Shown one piece after another: positions 20,206-30,617 of a stretch of DNA of 64,000 nt (position 1 is the stretch's first letter; each line of letters starts with the position of its first letter). Made by a program: the position numbers and the translations under genes. The stretch is from Simmondsia chinensis (lineage: Eukaryota; Streptophyta; Magnoliopsida; Caryophyllales; Simmondsiaceae). The stretch lies in the NCBI GenBank assembly GCA_018398585.1, contig JAGTTD010000019.1, positions 6,299,702 to 6,363,701 on the forward strand, in the 5' to 3' direction. The notes below the pieces were generated by a model. That model did not search any database. It was not told the DNA's origin and saw nothing but the letters and a program-made list of their open reading frames with translations.

Positions 20206-22239
20206 AATTGTTTAATTTGAAGTTTAATGGGCACTTATGATAGAATATTAATCAAGAAGTTGGAACCAAACCAAGATTTATGGTTGCATCGTGATATAAT
20301 AAAAGCAGGGTGTGGTGGATGTTACGTAAAGCGTAGGGCAATATAAGTTATTTTTATGTTCAATAAAAGCATAGGATCGCAATTCCAAATTTTGTAACAC
20401 CCAGTTGATAGTTTTTACATATAATATCTTATAAGTATGCATGTATTAGTAAATAAAATACAATTTGGCAAGATCATAAAAGTACAATCCCCCAATGACC
20501 TACCATGGGACGGTTAGCAATAAATCTATTATGTAAAGGCTAATGTTATGTAACTGCCTTTATTTAATTCCACGATGAAAGATCCACCTCACATCTCAAG
20601 GATGTTGATTACACCATATGAAAGTTTGCTACAATTTCCCATCACTCACGACAACTAAGATTCTGATAATATCATGCCAATAGGTAGAAGAAAAGCCAGT
20701 CATGCACCGGCTGTTTCGTTTTTCTATAGGTTAAAAAGTTAAGACAAAATGGAATATGTTTACAACAGTCCACTAAAACATATCAGCCTGTCTTTTAATT
20801 TCCATGAAAGGACAAACATGGCGATCAAACAGGCTATCATCAGTCACTATCACAAGCCAAAAGAGTCCACCAGTATTTAAGATAAGCATCCAGATGATAT
20901 GGCAAATCTGTAACCTTTCCAAGGAATATTGGATCATAATTCTTTTTCATAGTGCAAGTAATGATAGTGCATTATGTCATATCAATCTGCTATAGACTAA
21001 ATTGGAAACACATTCACTTTGCACAACACATACCAAATTCCCAAACAAGCCATCTCCATAAAATCAAATTAATTTCTAGCATATTACGAATTCAGGAGCA
21101 TAACAAACTTGATATTGTGACACTCCTCGCAGGAGTCTTTGTCATTAGTTGAAGCAATATCTTTTAGCAAATATTATCATCAATAAAGACAATCAAATCT
21201 GAGCCCAGAATCAAACAATAGGATATTTTCACCTTATTTATACAAGCTGACAGCTAATATGCTCGAAGGGAAACATGAAGGGATGCCATTTTATCCACCA
21301 GAAAATCCAGGTTCCTTTAGCTACTTCAATAAATGATCTGTATACCTCTAATCAGGACCCTTAAAAAGGTCCCGTTCCAGCACAGCTAAAATAATGTTTA
21401 CTAGGGCAGCACATCACAGAAAACATAGTTTGAATAACTTAATAGCATCCATTTGCTGATCATGATTATGTATCATAGTAAAGTAGAACCGCACCGAAGA
21501 AGCAAAATAAATGAACGCCAGTATAGATGAAAATGTGAGTACATAAAAAGAATACATTTTCACTGTTCTTATTCAGTTAATGCACATAAGAGACTTAGCA
21601 TTAGCTTCCTTGTCTAAGTTCAGGAAGAAGCATTTCACTATTCTTATTAAGTACCCAGTGCTATAACCATAATAAAGAAGGTATTATGAAAAAAATAGAT
21701 GAAATAAATTGCCAAAATAGACTTTTTTTTATAATTAAACGGCCAAATTGATGTTTTGATTAGAACATGGACAAACTCATGTTCATAGAAAATATGGGCC
21801 ACGTCTTATACCCACTTCCCACTGACGATAAGTGAACTGAACAGCTCACCTAACTTAATAGGGACAAAGAACCACTTTTTTGCCTCCTCAAAAGCAAAAA
21901 CAGGGCCTAACATTTGAACTGTCAACATGTCTGCATCAGAATTCTACCAGCTGCAACATTACTCCGGAAAATGTTAGAATACATCTCTTTTTCATATATG
22001 CATCAGAATTTGACCCTGTCATCATTCCTTGTGCTAATAACTGTAGAACACAGACAGCACAGAGGATAGAAAGTCGTTCAACTTGACTATAATAAATCCT
22101 CCATGAAAGATGTGCTTGTTCAGGTTCATAACCACCTCCTGTTCATAGGATGATGATTTTATATTTCAGTTACAATCATGATATTTTTGCTTCTACTCTC
22201 TCTTTGTCCTCAACTAAAGTATATTGAGACAGTAAAAGG
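20206..22239. other. Repeat-poor AT-rich DNA, no gene recognised
   Basis: No clear transposon ends, RNA genes or convincing exons on either strand. The texture fits a long intron or ordinary intergenic DNA. Confidence 0.4.
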
Positions 22240-22530
22240 TGGCAGTTGTTTAGAATTAAGATAAGGGAGATGAAATTGGAATGCTTTGGACATGGCGAAA
22301 AGAGACCTATCAAGCCTCAACGACAAGAGGGTAAGTTGATGGAAACTAATCATATCAAGAGAAGATTGAGAACCCAAAAAGACATGGTTAGATTGTATAA
22401 AGATGACCATGTCTTAATAAAGCAGACAAAGATATAATTCACAAAATAGCTTACTAGTGTATTTTGATCCATGCAACCGACCCCAGCTAGAGGGAAAAAG
22501 AATTGGATTGTCGTTGTGCTGTTGTAGAGT
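22240..22530 (+). pseudogene. LINE 3' relic (RT C-terminal tail)
   Basis: A short frame reads KIREMKLECFGHGEKRPIK and then KRRLRTQKDMVRLY. It matches the C-terminal (R)MRLxWFGHVxRRP stretch found after the reverse transcriptase of plant non-LTR retrotransposons. It is followed by TTTTGATCCATGCAACCGACC and CCAGCTAG, the usual end of such elements. Only the last few hundred bases remain. Confidence 0.6.
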
Positions 22531-23520
22531 TTCATATATTGCAGACAATAGATTCTGCATGCATGAACTTTGCAAATATCCATTAACATTTGAAGCAGTA
22601 AAGCTAGTTACAAAATGGTGTCTCTGTTCTTAGATAAAAGAAGTTGTAAAATCATCCACCAGAAAGAATTTATGAAAGTGAGCCCTTATGATAAAACCAT
22701 GATTCACCGTGGCAAAGATCAATGTAACATGAACTAAAAAGAAGGGAGAGAACCTCATAAAACATGGAAATGTATCTGATCCTAAATGCTTTTCCACCTC
22801 TTCAAATCCAGGTGACAATCAAACTTCATATCCAGGGGGCACTATTCAATGTCCAAAAAGCACAGATTATAGTATTTCTAAGCATGATGGAGAAGGCGAA
22901 GTGGGAAAGTGTAACTGTTTATCCAGGAATATTCTCTAAAACCCAAAACAAAGAGACATGATTCAACAGCTTCAACCCTATGAATGAGAGAACTTGATGA
23001 ATAATAAAGAGAGGCAGCTTGAGGCAGCTTGAGCAATATTTAGGTCAAAGTTAGATACATTTCTTTAGACCCAACTAAGCTTTTGACGAAAGGCTTTTTC
23101 ACATTGGTAACAAGATAACAATTGCCAAAACAAGGACCACAACTTTGGGGAAAAGGGAAGTTGGTGAGCTTTACACTCAAGATGTAACTGAAAGGGGACG
23201 GGCATTTTAACCACCAAGTCAACCAAGAAAGTGAGCTTGACCAAAGGTTGATTGAAACTCAAAAATATTCTTACACATTCTTTCCTTCATCAATTGAGCT
23301 TGATCAAAAATATTCAAGAAATTTTCAACAAACTACATTTTCAAAAGGTAAGGATTGTATTGCTTCAAATAAGTAATACCTCCAGTTTAGATGTCTTGAA
23401 AATATAGTTTATGTAACAAGCTTCATGAAGCCTACAATTTTGAATCCCTTGAAGTGCAAACTCCACATGATTAAATTTACCATTTTCACCACCAGTGAAC
23501 CATAGGCCTCAACACTAAGG
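22531..23520. other. No recognised gene
   Basis: AT-rich. On the minus strand near 22745-22800 a short FEEVEKHLGSDTFPCF-like frame might be another exon, but its splice sites are weak. Confidence 0.25.
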
Positions 23521-23711
23521 CTCACTACACAAATTGTATCCTACGCCACTAAGTCAATCCATTGCAATAGCAAATTAAGTTGAGTACTTCTACCCAAAGC
23601 AAGAATTCTTCTTTGTGGAGTACTTCCACCCACACAAATTGTATCCTTCGCCACTAAGTCAATCCATTGTAATAGCAAATTGTATCCTTCGCCACTAAAT
23701 CAATCCATTGA
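23521..23711. repeat. Local tandem duplication
   Basis: The unit CACTAAGTCAATCCATTG with flanking TTGTATCCTTCG and AATAGCAAATT occurs three times, near 23550, 23651 and 23693, with small changes. A second motif, GTACTTCYACCCA, also repeats. This is a local duplication without coding function. Confidence 0.6.
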
Positions 23712-24400
23712 ACCAAGAAAAGTCCTCCAACGGGCAAAGCCAACTGTAAAGACACAAGGCTAAAATTCTACTTTGTGGAGTACTTCTACCCATAGAAAGA
23801 TCACACAAAATCAATAGGACCAAACGTTATACTATTTCGTCCAAATGAATCCCCTCATATGACCTTCAACCTCATTCAAGTCATTCTTTCTCACAGGTGC
23901 ATCGAGTAGCTTGTGCGACCATGTCCTTTGTATCTTCAACAACATACATTTCCATTTCATTATGAAACCATTTGTGCCTTAACTCAAATGTCAAGATAAA
24001 TGCACCTTTATCTTACTTCATAATGTCCATTTCTTACCTCATATTAAAGTAGTGCCATTCATCCATCTCACACTCTCATTTCTACTGTCACAAATTGAGA
24101 CAGAAATTAAGATTTAGGTAAAAGAAACATAGCAACTAGATAGCTAATTATAAGACTTTACGCTTAGTCCCCAAATGGCCTACTTCAAACACCTAGGAAG
24201 GAGGTTAAAAGGAAGAAAGGGAGGGGTTTAGTAGGAAAACGGGATGATTCCGCGGCTTGAAGCCGACAGCATTAACGTTGGGTACCATTTTCAGTAACAC
24301 CAGTGCTGCATGCACTCAATTTATGGATCTAATTAACCAATTTTATATGCCATAAATATATTGGCTCTAAAGAAAAAATAATTATTCAATACTACTTTTT
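23712..24400. other. No recognised gene
   Basis: Nothing firm. A 27-codon minus-strand frame beginning at 24288 (MVPNVNAVGFKPRNHP) is noted only because it is GC-richer than its surroundings. Confidence 0.25.
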
Positions 24401-24405
24401 ATATC

Positions 24406-24602
24406 TGTTGAAGACTCCACATGTGAGTCTTGTAGAATCCCACATCGAGGTTGAGAGAAAGAAGAGATCACCTTATAAGCCTAGTAGGTTACTCCACCTA
24501 TTGCCAATTGGTTTTAGGATGGAACCCCACTTGGGCTTATATGTGAATCTCTTGTGCTCCAACTCTGTGGGTTGGGCCTAAAGGCCCGATGAAAATTTAA
24601 CA
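24406..24602 (+). mobile_element. Solo LTR (small TRIM-like family)
   Basis: 197 bp, TGTTGAAGACTCCACATGTGAG to GAAAATTTAACA, with perfect 5-bp TSDs ATATC at 24401-24405 and 24603-24607. The inner parts (ATTGCCAATTGGTTTTAGGA, TGGAACCCCACTTGGGCTTA, GGGTTGGGCCTAAAGGCC) match, in reverse complement, the element at 42130-42552. Confidence 0.85.
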
Positions 24603-24607
24603 ATATC

Positions 24608-25213
24608 CAACTATATTTTGACACATCATTGAGTACCCAATTTGGATTGAGAAATTAAATATGGGATTTTCTAACATGTGCCCCAAGGCACATGATAGTA
24701 CATAATAATGGTATACAAATTATTCTTTTATTGTTGGTAAATCAATCCATTGTTATGGGAAATTGATCCCATAATTAATGCAATGTATTTTAATAGGAGA
24801 ATATGGTATAAATTTCATAAAATTATAATAATACCCTTTTTTATTATCACAAAATTAGTTAATTTATGAGCAATTATTGTATCTTATCATGTGCCCAATG
24901 GGCACATGTTAGAAAGACCCATTAGATATATGTAGCATGCAAGGTGTAAAGTCCAATTTTTTAGGAAAGCCATCCCAACTCCCAAATTCCCAGCAGGAGA
25001 CTTGAACGGCACAGTATATGAACTCTACTAACATTAAACATAGCATGAATTATGATATAACGTTGTTTATTGAATCTTCATTATAATATTCTCTTCAGTA
25101 ATCACTGCATTCCTAACGTTACTTCATTAAAATATCCCTTGCCACATACACATTCAAAAAAGAAATCAACGGCTACATGTACTAATTATGAGTTTGAAAA
25201 CTAATCATCTTAC
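24608..25213. other. AT-rich intergenic/intronic DNA
   Basis: Nothing recognised. There is a loose inverted similarity: TGTGCCCCAAGGCACATGATA (24680) against TATCATGTGCCCAATGGGCACATG (24894). This could be a remnant foldback element. Confidence 0.3.
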
Positions 25214-25300
25214 CAATAGCAAGTTATCTGCAACAACGATGTGGACTTGACTGCCGTTAACTCCATCAAGTCCCTCCACCCCCTCCAAAACATACATGTG
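25214..25300 (-). other. Exon-like segment of an unidentified host gene (d)
   Basis: The minus-strand frame reads MYVLEGVEGLDGVNG, then SQVHIVVADNLLL, ending exactly at a canonical GTAAGA donor (25213 leftwards). Upstream lies a 19-bp tandem duplication (TATGAGGAGCATATCCAAT twice, 25312-25349). The 5' boundary is unclear and the protein is not recognised. Confidence 0.35.
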
Positions 25301-27167
25301 AAGTGATTATTATGAGGAGCATATCCAATTATGAGGAGCATATCCAATAGTGTTGCTAAGGCTCTATTATATAAAAATGCATACATGACGTGTCTCACTT
25401 TTATGTGCCTTTTAACTCACTCATAATGTAGTTTTTGGCGAATACATGTATACCTTAATGTGAATTTTGTGTTAACAAGCTGAAAATGAGTCGGGATGGA
25501 AGATACTCGAAAAGAATCAAAGAACTCACAAATCAAGCATTTCTGAAGATGGCCCGAAGAAAACCTCATAACATGCACAAAAAGGACCAACCAGGTCAAA
25601 TTAGGCCAAGAAAAATATTCTCTTGGGTGCACCAATTGATCGGCCAAGCAACATGATCGATAAGTATTTTGGCAACCTATCAAATCTTAACCAAGCAAAA
25701 ATGTAAAAAGAAGAGTATCCAAGACCCAATAATACCCAGGGCCATGATGATGCCACTAGGATCACATAAACATCTTAGAGGGCTTTCTTTTGATATGTAA
25801 TTTGCCCGTAACTATTTATGGATCAAAAGTTACGCATGTTTTTAGTTACATGGCCATGTCAAATCCGATCAATCAGCCAATGGGCCAATCAATCAGCCAC
25901 TAACACACATGCTCTCTGTCAAAGGTCAATTAATCGGCTTTTTTGCCAATTGATCGGCCGTGCTTTTCTTTGGCTTGTCTCTTTATAGAAATCCCACTTG
26001 CCTAGGGTTTTGGAAATTCTTTTCTCTGCCAAATCTTCTCCCTTACTCCCAAGCCGCCATTAGAGATGAGTTTCTCAAGAGGGCCAAAGTGCACGTGAAA
26101 GGGCAAACACAAAGAAGAAGGGATCATGGCATTATCAACTCAGGGAGTCGACATCTCTGAATTTTGCCTTCTCTTTTCTTCGTTTATTTTGGATTTGTAA
26201 TATTCTAATGGAGGAGTAGACTCGTAGTTTAGGGGTGACGGGTGATTAGGGGTCCAAATCCCTATTTTACGTTGTTATTCGATAATGACTATAGTTACAC
26301 TTTTTTCCGCACCTCTGTGGGGTTATTATTTGATTGGTTTTTCTCTTATATGCTTATACTTGAATTTCCATTTTATTCTCGTGATATCTTGTGCTTATAG
26401 CCTAGCCTTTTGTGTAACAAGTTTTCAAGAGTGATCATGGGTTGTGGTTGTACCCAACCTCAGAAACGTATCTTAAAAGTAAATTAATATTAAATTAAGA
26501 GTAATAAAGGAATTTTGATTAACGCTATCGTGAAGCGCATATCATTCCCTAGACTCTTGATAGATTGATTATATTTGATTTTATCGTTTTCTTGTTAGCT
26601 TAGTTAATTACTTCAAACTCTCCAAGGAAATCCAAACCAAAATTGTTCGAAAATAGGATGACGCAGCTTTATACCGATTTCTTAGGAATACACACCCATA
26701 TACCCGATAGTAGCTACGACCAACTCGTACATTTGCAAGTGCACAGTTTTAACCGCCTTTAAATAACATCAATACATAAAGAAGATTACAGGAATATCCC
26801 TACAGAATATTACAAAGAATCTGATATAATCACATTCACATCTGACACAATCACAATCATATCATAATCTAGGATATTATACTAATAATACACACACAAA
26901 GAAGCAGCAGTTTCAACTTCCATACGCATAACACGACGCAGTATAACCAAATACCAAGCGAGACAAAATGTACGTCGAATGCTGATAGCTAGCGCATTAC
27001 ATTGAGTTCATGACACAAACCAAAATATATATAGGTTAAGTGAGGGGTAATTTAGATATTGAATAAATAGGCTATGTCCCTAAATGCAATGATACCCCTC
27101 CCCTAACTCTATATGTAGGAGTGTTTAGTGAAGAGGAGGGATATGGATGAATTTGGTTTGATTGTCT
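25301..27167. other. Non-coding DNA with possible old LTR-element remnants
   Basis: The stretch near 25450 (GTGAATTTTGTGTTAACAAG) resembles 60140-60160 (GTGAATTTATGTTAACGGGC) and what follows, suggesting shared fragments of an old element. Around 26140-26750, lines such as GGAGGAGTAGACTCGTAG and ACTCGTACATTTGCAAGTGC have the look of non-coding parts of large gypsy elements. No coding domain remains and the assignment is uncertain. Confidence 0.3.
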
Positions 27168-27172
27168 CTCTC

Positions 27173-27688
27173 TGTTATGAATTAGGGTATAAGAGTGGTA
27201 ATTGTGTAAACTCCTTTAATTTTTAGTTTTAAATTTTTAAACTGAGCTAACATTATAGGAATTAACACCTAAATCCACTTAATTTCCCACCAAAAAACCA
27301 TTTGGCACTTAATTAATTTTTAAATTGATTTTTGGCGGGAAAAATAGTTAAGTAGCTGTTGGGTAGTTGTTGTTTGGCACCAGGTTCTGATTTTTCTGGT
27401 TTTGTGCAGATTTGTTTAGCATTTTAGTTCTAAGTTGTAATATTCCCTTTTCCTCATACCTTAGTCTATACACAGGGATGTAAGTCATGTAAAAATATAA
27501 GTTTTGATTAATGAAATAGAATTTGCAACTACAATTCTCTCTCTCTCTCTCAAACTCTCTCTTTCTCCCTTACTTTCTTCTTCAATTTCTAACTCTCCCT
27601 TAATCTGTCTTCTCTGTCTCTCCCTTTTTCTCTCAATCTAAACAACAATTTACTTGGTTTTGATCCATAACTCAATTGGATCATAACA
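27173..27688 (+). repeat. 5' LTR of the gypsy chromovirus
   Basis: 516 bp, TGTTATGAATTAGGG to TTGGATCATAACA, with a (CT)n tract near 27536. It matches 35813-36326 with scattered substitutions. Confidence 0.92.
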
Positions 27689-27691
27689 AAT

Positions 27692-27703
27692 TGGTATCAG
27701 AGC
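27692..27703 (+). promoter_or_regulatory. tRNA-Met primer binding site
   Basis: TGGTATCAGAGC, three bases after the LTR end, is complementary to the 3' end of plant initiator tRNA-Met. Confidence 0.9.
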
Positions 27704-27729
27704 TTGACTCTCGATTTACGAAGGCACCA

Positions 27730-29089
27730 ATGGGCCCAAGAAAACAAACCACTGCTGCTGCTGCTTCCCTTGACGCAGTACCTGAAGCCCTACCAAAAAC
27801 GGTTGAAGAACAAGTTGAGTTCTTGTACCGGAAGATCCTATCCTTGGATGATCAAGTCCAAGAATCGCGATTGAGGCATGACAAAGCCTTGTTGCAGCTG
27901 CAAGACCAATCAGTTGAACTAAAGGAACAACTAAATGATGGTATGCAAGAACTTCGGGAGGCCTCTAAGCATCAAGAAGAGGCATATAGGCGACAAGAGG
28001 AAAGGATGATATCTTTCAAGAAAAATTGGCCAAGAATGATGAGGTACAAAAAAACCTCATGCAAAGCTACTCTCTACTCAAGAAAGAACCAATACACTGT
28101 GGCTCCACCATGCTCCAAAGCAACCCCCTATCCTTCAAGCACCAACAAGCCATGCTCATAACAACGGTAAAGCCCCAATGGAACCTAACTTTGCTTCTAG
28201 TAGTTTGGGCCCCATTAGGGAGGGTAATCTTGATCCTATGGGTCAAGAAACACCCCATTACCCAAGAAGGGATCAACCCTTTGGTCCAAGAATCCAAGAT
28301 TTGGATCAATACCACCAAAGGAGGCTTAAAAAGAATAAACCCAAGGTTCATTTCCCTATTTTTGACCCTTCTAACCCTCGAGGATGGGCCCTTAGATGTG
28401 ATAGGTACTTTAAGTTCTATGACATGCCCATCCAAGAAAGATGGGAAACTTTAGGCACCAACTTAGTTGGTGATGTTGCCACTTGGTTTGATAGTCATTT
28501 GCTAGAGGACCTAACTTGGGATCAATTTGTTGCGGACTTATGTGTGCGATATGGAGACAAGAAATATGTCAATGTAAGAATTTAAAAACTACAACAAACC
28601 GGTTCAATTCTTGAATATCAAACCAAGTTTGAGGAACTCAAGCCCTATATGAAGAGAAATGATCCTCATTTGCATGAGGAGTATTTTGTTTCAAGTTACC
28701 TAAGTAGGTTAAAACCTGAAATTAATCATGCTATATCCATGTTTAAACCCACCACTTTGGTACAAGCATTTGAATTGGCTAGGCATTATGAGTTAGCACA
28801 CCCTAACCCAATCAAGAACACACCTAGCTATGCCCCTAGTTACAAAAGGCCCCAATTTAATGTCCAAACTAATGCACAGTCAAGTAAGTCAAATTTTATT
28901 GCAGGAAGAAACCAACAAAACCAAAGAACTACCTCTGGTGTACTACAGAAAAGTGGTACTGCAGTACCTCAGAGGTCAGTCACTGCTTCTACCCAACAAT
29001 CATCTAATCAAGGCCCTAACTCACGAAATTTTGATTCAAAAGCTTGTTATAAATGTGGGGAAAGATATTTCCCAGGTCATATATGTTAA
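27730..29089 (+). pseudogene. Gypsy chromovirus gag (frameshifted)
   Basis: Starts MGPRKQTTAAAASLD with a coiled-coil region (EEQVEFLYRKILSLDDQV). The frame shifts near 28015. The second piece (28178-28585) holds HFPIFDPSNPRGWALRCDRY and WETLGTNLVGDVATWFDSH. A stop at about 28583 separates it from the third piece (28649-29089: HEEYFVSSYLSRLKPEINHA and a CYKCGERYFPGHIC knuckle). The ATG at 27730 is preferred over 27676 because the latter lies inside the LTR/primer site. Confidence 0.88.
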
Positions 29090-29210
29090 AACAAGCAAAT
29101 AAGTGCGGTAGAGGTGGAGGAACCTAGTGATAAGGTTCTTGCTGCAGAACCAGAAGAATTAGGCCAAGAAAACATCAACGGGGGATCCTATAGAAGAAGA
29201 ACCACTAGTT

Positions 29211-29570
29211 ATGTCCATTGTCAAGAATGAGGTTAGTGAAAATACCAACCATAGGACCATCAAGATCCAAGGATGGGTTAAGAAGAACAAAGTTTTGGTC
29301 TTGATTGATAGTAGATCAACCCATAGCTTTGTTGATCCCAAGGTGGTTAAGCCCGGTGGATTCAAGCTTAAGATATGTCCTACCCTCACTTTTACCGTAG
29401 CTAATGGTGAAAAGGCTTATTCACACACCAATTGTCCTAACTTCACTTGGAAGATGCATGACCAAACCTTTAGCTATGACCTTAGGACCCTTAGATTAGG
29501 TGGTTGTGAGCTTCTACTTGGTGTAGATTGGTTAACATTGCATAGCCCTATACTTTTTGACTTTGCTTAG
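29211..29570 (+). pseudogene. Gypsy chromovirus protease
   Basis: 120 codons with IQGWVKKNKVLVLIDSRSTH and LGGCELLLGVDWL. The active site of these proteases is normally D-S/T-G; here it is DSR, so the catalytic Gly is lost. Confidence 0.85.
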
Positions 29571-29741
29571 CTTAACTTGATCATCCAAAAGGAAGGGAGA
29601 AGGTTGTTTCTGCAAGGACAAGGCGTGGAAAAGGGCTGCAACTAGGTTTCTGCGGAAGAGGCATTCAAAGCTCTTCCCAATGGTGCTTCTTGCTGCTATG
29701 GACAGATTTTAAGTGTTGAAAATGGCTCTCAACACTTCTGT

Positions 29742-30617
29742 TTGCATTCTTTCAACTCTCTTGATGCATATTCCATAGATTTGCAAAATATTTTAGTTGA
29801 GTTTGTTGATGTATTTGAAGAACCAACCCAATTACCACCTAAACGCAATCAAGATCATGCAATACCTCTCATTCCTAGTGCTGCACCAGTCAACTTAAGG
29901 CCATATAGACATCCTTATTTGCATAAATCTGAAATTGAAAAGCACATTGATGACTTACTTAAGAATTCTTTCATTCAACCTAGTCATAGTCCATATGCAT
30001 CACCGGTTTTACTTGTTATGAAAAAGGATGGAATCACAAGGATGTGCATAGACTATAGGAAACTCAATGACTTAACTATTAAAAAGAAGTTTCCTATTCC
30101 TCTAATTGATGATTTATTGGATGAATTGCATGATTCGGAATTCTTTTCAAAAATTGATCTTAGGCATGGCTATCATTAAGTTAGAATGAAAGAAGAGGAT
30201 GTCCATAAACCTCCCTTAGAACACACCATGGTCACTTTGAGTTTAGAGTAATGCCTTTTGGCCTTACTAATGCACCGGCAACCTTCCAATATTTAATGAA
30301 TGAAGTGTTTAAACCGTATCTTAGGAAGTTTGTTTTGGTGTTCTTTGATGATGTGCTTATATATAGTTCATCTTGGTCTTTGCATTTAGAGCATTTGCAT
30401 ACAGTTTTAGGAGTACTTAGGGCTATTAAACTTTATGCTAAATTGTCAAAGTGTTCTTTTGGGACAAAGACCATAGAGTACCTAGGCCATTTGATCTCTA
30501 AGGATGGAATCTCTACCGATCCATCCAAGATTGAGGCAATGAAGAATTGGCCAACACCTAATAATCTTAAGGGGTTTTCTAGGATTAACTAGGTACTATC
30601 GTAAGTTCATACCAAGC
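29742..30617 (+). pseudogene. Gypsy chromovirus reverse transcriptase (interrupted)
   Basis: First piece (29742-30179): [40 protein letters not shown] and IDYRKLND, ending at [11 protein letters not shown] where a Gln codon is expected but TAA is present. Second piece (30251-30592): MPFGLTNAPATFQYLMNEVF and the catalytic FFDD (YVDD in many relatives), then EYLGHLIS. The hAT element at 30618 cuts the connection domain; it resumes at 33523. Confidence 0.92.

Noticed and set aside
24205..24288. 27-codon minus-strand frame starting MVPNVNAVGFKPRNHP
   Set aside because: Too short, with no splice site, promoter or recognised homology. It is kept only as a remark.
27676..27730. Upstream ATG (27676) as gag start
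   Set aside because: It lies in the last bases of the LTR and runs across the primer site. The ATG at 27730 gives a natural gag N terminus.
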